Assembly (NCBI RefSeq): GCF_910592395.1
Contig: NC_088315.1
Coordinates: 126,501-190,500 of the forward strand
Length of the DNA: 64,000 nt
Direction: 5' to 3'
DNA from: Lineus longissimus
Taxonomy: Eukaryota; Nemertea; Pilidiophora; Heteronemertea; Lineidae
Within the stretch, counting starts at the first letter, position 1. The number at the start of each line of letters is the position of its first letter. The translations under genes and the position numbers were made by a program. Below, piece after piece: positions 58,804 to 64,000 of the stretch. The notes beneath the pieces were generated by a model. That model did not search any database and had not been told where the DNA came from. It saw only the letters and a program-made list of their open reading frames with translations.

Positions 58804-59424
58804 TTCACTAAAATAGATCTAAACGATGTTAGTATCTTCTACCATACTACGCAGAAAACAGAGCGTTTGCCAGTAAATTAGCGTAAAAACTCAGGAATAT
58901 GCCGATATCCAATTACTCTGTTTCAAACCCGCAGTTTTATCATGTACTATCGAACGTATTCATGTCGGTTGTGCCACAGACTGCTGAACTGACGCTAAGT
59001 CCTTTGTTTTGAAATCTACCATCTCGACGAGTTACCAACACAATATTAAAAACTACCATGACGTCCGTTGTCATGGATGGTTCGACTCTTCGCAGTTCAA
59101 GCCCTTTAACAACGTTGATATGTTTAAACACCTTCCCAATGGTACTTCAGACGCATTTTCGCTGCTTCATGATTCAAGTTGTCACCATAGCTCCGTGTGT
59201 TGAAGTTGGCTGACATGAAACGATTCCATCGATTCTCACCGATGACGTTTTAATTCCAGGATAGCGGAGCATCAATGGTGTAACAGTGTGTGTGAACACG
59301 TGCACTGATTCTATTATAGATTTTACCGAAACTTTGTAGTTGGTTACTGTAACCTATCAATTTTTAAAGAGACAAGGCAGCACAAGTTGCAGAGTTGTTC
59401 CAGGAAGTATTGTTTTAGCAATTT
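58804..59424. other. Intergenic stretch, nothing recognised
   Basis: No gene supported; it probably contains the rest of the GPCR 3 3' UTR and the promoter of the next gene. Confidence 0.4.
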
Positions 59425-59426
59425 AG

Positions 59427-59592
59427 GTTGGAAAGACGACAGTGGAGTTACACTTTAGCAAACCAAACAATTTTACCAGTCGCTTCCAGTTTACGGCAGG
59501 ACAACACGTTTATGTTTGGATCTCGAATAAGGATGGAGAAACCACCATTCTGGATTCGTGTTTGCAAATGTTGCCGGCCGTCACAGACGCAG
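59427..59592 (+). other. Candidate upstream exon of the glycosyltransferase gene
   Basis: The segment ends at a consensus donor (cgcag|gtgagt at 59592/59593). One frame is open from 59427, after a TAG (possibly an acceptor, caatttag), and reads smoothly (RFQFTAGQHVYVWISNKDGE). After removal of the 151-bp intron that frame continues out of phase with the glycosyltransferase for about 60 codons. I therefore favour a 5'-UTR exon; a second coding product cannot be excluded. Confidence 0.5.
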
Positions 59593-59743
59593 GTGAGTTT
59601 GTCAATACAAATTCACACTACGGTGATGATGTGAAACATGGCCTTTTAACTACACATGTCGCACACATCATTGTGTCCCTTGTACGCAAGGTATGTCCGT
59701 CACAACATGGTCAACTTAATAAATGTCTGTCCTCTTCTTTCAG
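59593..59743 (+). other. Predicted 151-bp intron before the glycosyltransferase ATG
   Basis: GTGAGT donor and a pyrimidine-rich CCTCTTCTTTCAG acceptor ending at 59743, directly followed by ATG. Confidence 0.7.
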
Positions 59744-60775
59744 ATGCGCAGCATTTCCATCTCGCTGCCATACAACTGGTTACACCTAAAGCTTTGCTTT
59801 CTCCTCGTACCATCGGTCATCATGTACATGCTGCTCTTCGCGAGGTTAGAAATCTGGAGCACAACCAACAAGGGACACGGCGTGGTCCCCCTCATCAGGA
59901 ACAAGAGGGGCAACATCATCCCGCATAGACTACATCAACTCTACAAGGACGAAAACATTCCCAAGGATTACCAACGGTTTATAAAATCGTGGATTAAACA
60001 TCATCCAAAATGGGAATATTGGTTCTGGTCGGATCAGGACGCCCGGCGTCTCATTATGGACTACTATCCGGAACATCTAGTCATGTATGACTCCTATTCG
60101 AACAATTTATTGAGATCGGACGCAGCGCGTTATTTCATCCTTTATCACTACGGGGGAGTCTACGCCGACATGGATATGGAAGCATTACGACCAATTGACA
60201 AATACTTATCCAACTATACTTGTGTCCTGAGCCAGGAACCAAGTTTTCAAAGTGCCCTTCTCTTCAATAAAGTTACCATAGCAATGAATGCGTGGATGGC
60301 ATGCGCAAAATATCACGATTTTATGGATTATGTCATCCGGTCTCTTTCGAAGTTTGCGAAGCCCACGAAACACATTTCAGAGGCGGTTAAGATGACTGGT
60401 CCTCTGATGCTACAGGAATCCCTTGAGAAATTTAGGAATAAGACAGGCTGTAACAGGAATAATAGCACATGCTCAGTGACTGTCGCTCCTTCTAAACTGT
60501 TCATGCCAACCTGGGACCAAGGACGCACAGCGGAGTATAAGAGGTGGTGTAAGAATAAGAAAAAACTACCAAAAATAAAGCAAGACGCCTGCAAGGAATT
60601 AGAGGCGTTGAATTTCATAAATGTGATTTCATGTGCTGCGTATGCTAATCATAAATTCATGCACATTGGTTATAAAAATGGTGGCCACAAAAGCGGCGCT
60701 GACTCCATGTACATTTCAACCATCGTCCCGCAAGTATTTCGCTATTCAGGCAAGCGGATGGTACCGAGGAACTGA
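59744..60775 (+). CDS. Type II membrane glycosyltransferase with DXD motif (Gly_transf_sug family)
   Basis: 343 residues in one exon. I start at the ATG that abuts the splice acceptor; an ATG 21 bp upstream lies inside the intron. A short cytosolic end is followed by a membrane anchor at about residues 15-33 (LKLCFLLVPSVIMYMLLFA), giving the type II topology of Golgi transferases. The catalytic domain has IPKDYQ...WIKHHPKWEYWFWSD, then RSDAARYFILY and GGVYADMDME with the metal/nucleotide-sugar DXD at D142/D144. These match the 'DXD sugar-binding' glycosyltransferases related to alpha-1,4-galactosyl/GlcNAc transferases and fungal inositolphosphoceramide mannosyltransferases. Donor and acceptor cannot be told from sequence. 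N-x-S/T sites occur at NYT, NKT and NNS. An AATAAA lies about 560 bp after the stop. Confidence 0.88.
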   Translation: MRSISISLPYNWLHLKLCFLLVPSVIMYMLLFARLEIWSTTNKGHGVVPLIRNKRGNIIPHRLHQLYKDENIPKDYQRFIKSWIKHHPKWEYWFWSDQDARRLIMDYYPEHLVMYDSYSNNLLRSDAARYFILYHYGGVYADMDMEALRPIDKYLSNYTCVLSQEPSFQSALLFNKVTIAMNAWMACAKYHDFMDYVIRSLSKFAKPTKHISEAVKMTGPLMLQESLEKFRNKTGCNRNNSTCSVTVAPSKLFMPTWDQGRTAEYKRWCKNKKKLPKIKQDACKELEALNFINVISCAAYANHKFMHIGYKNGGHKSGADSMYISTIVPQVFRYSGKRMVPRN

Positions 60776-61329
60776 TCCAAGCAGAACGTAGGCTTTCTTT
60801 CATTATTCCTCAGTTTTGTATTGGTTGTTTCTGGTCTATTGTGTCACTAAGACTGCCTCAGACGTCTAGTAGATTGAGTATAGAGCCGTCGGATTGGGAT
60901 ACAAGGGTACATACAACGTATCCCGCGACGATGTCACATCCCTCCGTCTCGTCGGAGGCGCAAACATCGAAAGTGGTCATACCCCCTTGGAGATTCGAAA
61001 TAGGTATGTTCGTCCTTGGTCTTCGGACAACGGTCTCTCAATGGTCTCACAAGGCATCCTCACCCCAAGACTTTGGACAGTGGCCAAATATAATGAAGAG
61101 CCATTGTTCTTGGTCTCACGGTCGTATCGGGATCGCATGTAGAACGTGGCAAGCCATAGCTGACGATAGTACTGGTTAGGGCTATTTCACACGATGACAT
61201 CGTATGACCACAGACTATGGTGCTGTTGTCCTTATTAAGTCACGGTCAACACTGTTGTCGTGATCTGTGTGGATGGGACAGACGAATCAGTCTTTCATCC
61301 TTCAGTCCTGTGTCCGGTTTTGTGATTGT

Positions 61330-61335
61330 AATAAA
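61330..61335 (+). terminator. AATAAA poly(A) signal, likely of the glycosyltransferase
   Basis: aataaa in gtaataaatcaatt is the first canonical signal I see after the glycosyltransferase stop at 60775; it implies a 3' UTR of about 0.57 kb. Confidence 0.5.
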
Positions 61336-61349
61336 TCAATTATATTCAT

Positions 61350-63211
61350 ATAATCTCGCCACGTTCACTCAAACAATTCTGTAAAATGATTGTGACTGAG
61401 GAGTTGTCGATGAGGAGCCTGTTTTTGAGGAGCATGTCTGAAAGCCATGGTTGCAACAGGAAAGGACACTTTTTCCAGAGGGAACATTTAAAACCGCTAC
61501 ACCAGTATGCAGGATTAGGTCGATTGTCAAATGGCTTCTTTGTTCGGACTTACGATTCAGTCACGCCACGGTTTTGGTTACCCAATCTGTTTACACACTT
61601 GCCAATCAATAGAGGCAACTATGTACACTCTGTACTTAGAAAGTTCACAATCAATACTTTGACAATGCTGACGGCCATAGTTTCGAGGTGTAAGCTTACT
61701 TGGGCCAAGAGCACTTGTCCCCCCATTTGCGCAAGACGAGAGTATGTTCCTATCATATAAGCGGGTCAAGTTGGTTTAGGGTTATGTTTATATAGTGGGT
61801 GGGTGGACAGATCTTCTGCTGTACTCATAATCATCACCCAAAACACCCTTTTTTCTGTTTATTTTATCCATTCCTTTGCACTGCACACCACATCCAGACC
61901 GCCAAACAGCAGTCAGATTCGTGTCATAATAAACTTCTTTGTTCCCAGGACATTCTATCCGAGAGTATTTTAAACATTTAAACTTCTACATCTATCAACC
62001 AAAACAAGATGAATTGTTGGTTATCTTGGGGTACTTTTAACACGTACAATGCCGGCCCCGGGAAAGAATTGCCCTCACCTTTGATAGCCTTCTAGATCAC
62101 GGACATTTTCATAAGGAATGACCTTTAACAAAACTTCTCAACTTGGTAGAAAAACCGACACTGATGTGACAGTATTACGACCATTGTAGAAATGGTGTCA
62201 AGAGAATCTCAAGAATTATCAAGAGAGCCACAACAACCACACCAGGCTTGAGGACGCATTGTCAATCAATTGACCCAAGACAAATTCAGTCAAGTGACTT
62301 TCTGATGCATATACTTCCCTGTGTAAACACTACAGAAACTACCCATATCCAGGTTCGAGACATTGTCCCGACACAGCAACACATCACCACTATAGACAAT
62401 GTCACAAACATGAAAGCAATATTGGTTGAACTCCCGCTTATCTGAGACTGGGACAATGGCACAACTATTTGAGACACCAACTTCATCAACAATCAGTTCA
62501 ACCCTTTCAAAAATATATGGGACATCAATATCGCCGGAGACAATGGCACAATCACCAGTGACAACTACAATACCGGTATGTACTTGAACACAGACACATT
62601 GGGGGGGGGGGGGGGGCATATTTACAGTCCAACCGTTCTGGCAATACCTTTGGTATGTCATCATTGCAAACGACAATGTCACACTCACAGGACCTCCAAT
62701 TCGGAGCATCCTTGGACACGTCTCACAGAGGTCGACATTGGATGATATGAACAAAGACTAGTAAATGCTTGGACTCCAGTTTTGTAGAGGAATGCCTAGT
62801 GCACATGTAAAAGTATGTGAAAATTCTAGTACAAGCATTTGGTAGTATTTATTCCTCACCAATCACCAATTATCACAGACATATGACACAATTCAATATT
62901 GTCCTTGGCAGGGACAGCACGGTTGTGACATTGCCACCGACTTGGTATTTTAGTACACAGTCTCATATGGAAATCACAGATGTCGAAAAAAGTTAAACAA
63001 AGACGTCAGTATTTTCTACTAAAAACAACTTTATGGATGCCCAGCTCTTGTAGGACCAGGAGAACAATAACAACAAAACTAATTCAGAATATGAATTTGT
63101 CAGAACAATACAATATTTTGGCACAATTGAATAGCTGATGTACAATCTACATGTATATCAAATGCATTGACGACAGAAGTATCTGTCATAGGCAGGTTTC
63201 AGCGTTTGCTT
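61350..63211. other. Non-coding stretch with a G16 run
   Basis: No gene supported. A 16-nt G run lies at 62601-62616. From 62390 to 62690 the word gacaatg(g/t)cacaa recurs several times at irregular spacing. A minus-strand open frame (62290-62754) crosses this area but passes through the homopolymer and has no recognisable domain. Confidence 0.4.
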
Positions 63212-63304
63212 TCAAACCATGATTGGTTTTGTTGCAATACTGGATCGTCTTCTCTTGGGCCGTACCTCTTGTTCCTGGCTGTCACTTACATCAAATTCAT
63301 GACT
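63212..63304 (-). CDS. Predicted terminal coding exon of an unidentified minus-strand gene
   Basis: On the minus strand an acceptor CTATTTCAG precedes 30 codons beginning SHEFDVSDSQEQEV, then a basic PKRRRSS patch and a TGA stop at 63212-63214. The phase (0) matches the exon at 63616-63663 with a 311-bp GT-AG intron between. An acidic/glutamine stretch followed by a bipartite basic cluster suggests a nuclear protein. The family is not recognised, and upstream exons lie outside the window or between the two. Confidence 0.6.
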   Translation of the reverse strand, partial: SHEFDVSDSQEQEVRPKRRRSSIATKPIMV

Positions 63305-63615
63305 CTGAAATAGGAAAGAATAGTGATAATCACCTTTGTAGAGAAGTGAATGAAATAAATACATGTATAAACATATTGACATTCTCAAGGGAAAAGAACA
63401 CCCTAAACATTCAATATTGCTGCAGTCAATGTCAAACATGGCTTGTCAGCAATCCATACAGGCCTATGTGGGAGCATGTGAAATCATGCAATAATAGACA
63501 AACCTCCATGAGAAGAAAGCAAAGGCAATGGCACTGAGCTTGACGGTAATGCACACAGGAAGGGACACACAGTCAAACATGCAGCTCTCTAAACATTGTC
63601 AACTTCAAATGTTAC

Positions 63616-63663
63616 CTGATCAACCTGCGACACGGCCCTCTTCCTTCCACGTAATTTGTTTGG
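63616..63663 (-). CDS. Predicted internal 48-bp coding exon of the same minus-strand gene
   Basis: Minus-strand acceptor TTTCCAATTCAG, 16 codons reading PNKLRGRKRAVSQVDQ, then donor GTAACA. It starts and ends in phase 0, so it joins the terminal exon without a shift. A small basic exon; function not recognised. Confidence 0.55.
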
Positions 63664-64000
63664 CTGAATTGGAAACCAGAAGAAATCAGCCAATATCAAA
63701 CACAAGTCTGAGTTACTGTCGATTACTGAATATAAAATGTATGAAAGGGCATTTTTTTGCCAGTGGTCAACATTGAGCAGACAAGAAAAAGCACCAGTCA
63801 AGCTGTCAGAAAGTTTGGATTTCCAAACAGTAAACGTACATGATCACAGTAAATGTCCATTACATGATCACAGGAAGTTCACTGACTATCAATAAATGCC
63901 AAGCAATACAATCAGCTTGGATTGATGAAAAAGTTCAGAAAACAAGAAGGAGAGAGCGCAGCACAATGGGCTGCACTGCATATCTACATATACTGACAGT
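63664..64000. other. Window edge, probable intron of the minus-strand gene
   Basis: No further exon is visible on the minus strand up to the end of the window. Confidence 0.4.

Noticed and set aside
60894-61142. Protein-like frame after the glycosyltransferase
   Set aside because: It starts at TTG, lies between the stop codon and the poly(A) signal, and matches nothing I know. More likely 3' UTR.
62290-62754. 154-codon minus-strand frame
   Set aside because: It passes through a G16/C16 homopolymer and repeated words, and no domain is recognised.

Overview
This window is nuclear DNA of a multicellular animal. Coding genes are sparse and separated by kilobases of AT-leaning non-coding DNA. 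There are GT-AG introns, AATAAA poly(A) signals, long tandem arrays and several classes of eukaryotic transposon remnant. The recognisable proteins are class A GPCRs, a leucine-rich-repeat receptor with a TIR-like tail, and a Golgi-type DXD glycosyltransferase. Intronless receptor genes in small local expansions, and short TAGGCCTA-type words, suggest a marine invertebrate (echinoderm/hemichordate/amphioxus or lophotrochozoan). The sequence alone does not settle the phylum.

Layout. 1-26.9 kb has no convincing gene. It holds a decayed LINE 3' end (about 2.5-3.0 kb), an exact 20 x 55-bp array (4.3-5.5 kb), a MITE-like element (11.7-12.1 kb), a hairpin-rich block (17.4-17.9 kb), several small or degenerate duplications and a 36-bp minisatellite (22.5-23.3 kb). 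At 26.9-28.6 kb is a tandem 812-bp duplication. Each half carries a 618-bp element with an internal tRNA-like domain; two further copies lie head to tail at 47.1-48.3 kb. A 57-bp minisatellite (29.3-30.0 kb) precedes a TLR-like LRR/TIR gene (31.06-32.83 kb), which is followed directly by a decayed partial copy of itself. A short PIF/Harbinger-type element with a transposase N-terminus remnant (34.8-35.4 kb) lies next to a minus-strand single-exon peptide-receptor-like GPCR (36.6-37.6 kb). From 39.5 to 48.3 kb the DNA is mostly repeats: Tigger-like ends, a triplicated ~300-bp unit ending in (GAC)n and a perfect hairpin, and a ~40-copy 41-bp G/C-skewed minisatellite.

The gene-rich end is 53-61 kb. 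Three paralogous adenosine-receptor-like GPCR genes (one minus, two plus, each with a single coding exon) are followed by a glycosyltransferase gene whose coding exon starts immediately after a splice acceptor. At the right edge are two terminal exons of a minus-strand gene encoding a basic C-terminus; the rest of that gene lies outside the window.

Nothing indicates an operon or a shared pathway. The genes look like fast-evolving sensory/immune receptor families that expand by local duplication, set among young tandem repeats and old transposons. The points most worth following are the three-member GPCR family that has lost the TM6 proline, the divergent TIR of the LRR receptor beside its dead copy, and the 618-bp element with a tRNA-like core and a Pol III-like T-run directly after it.
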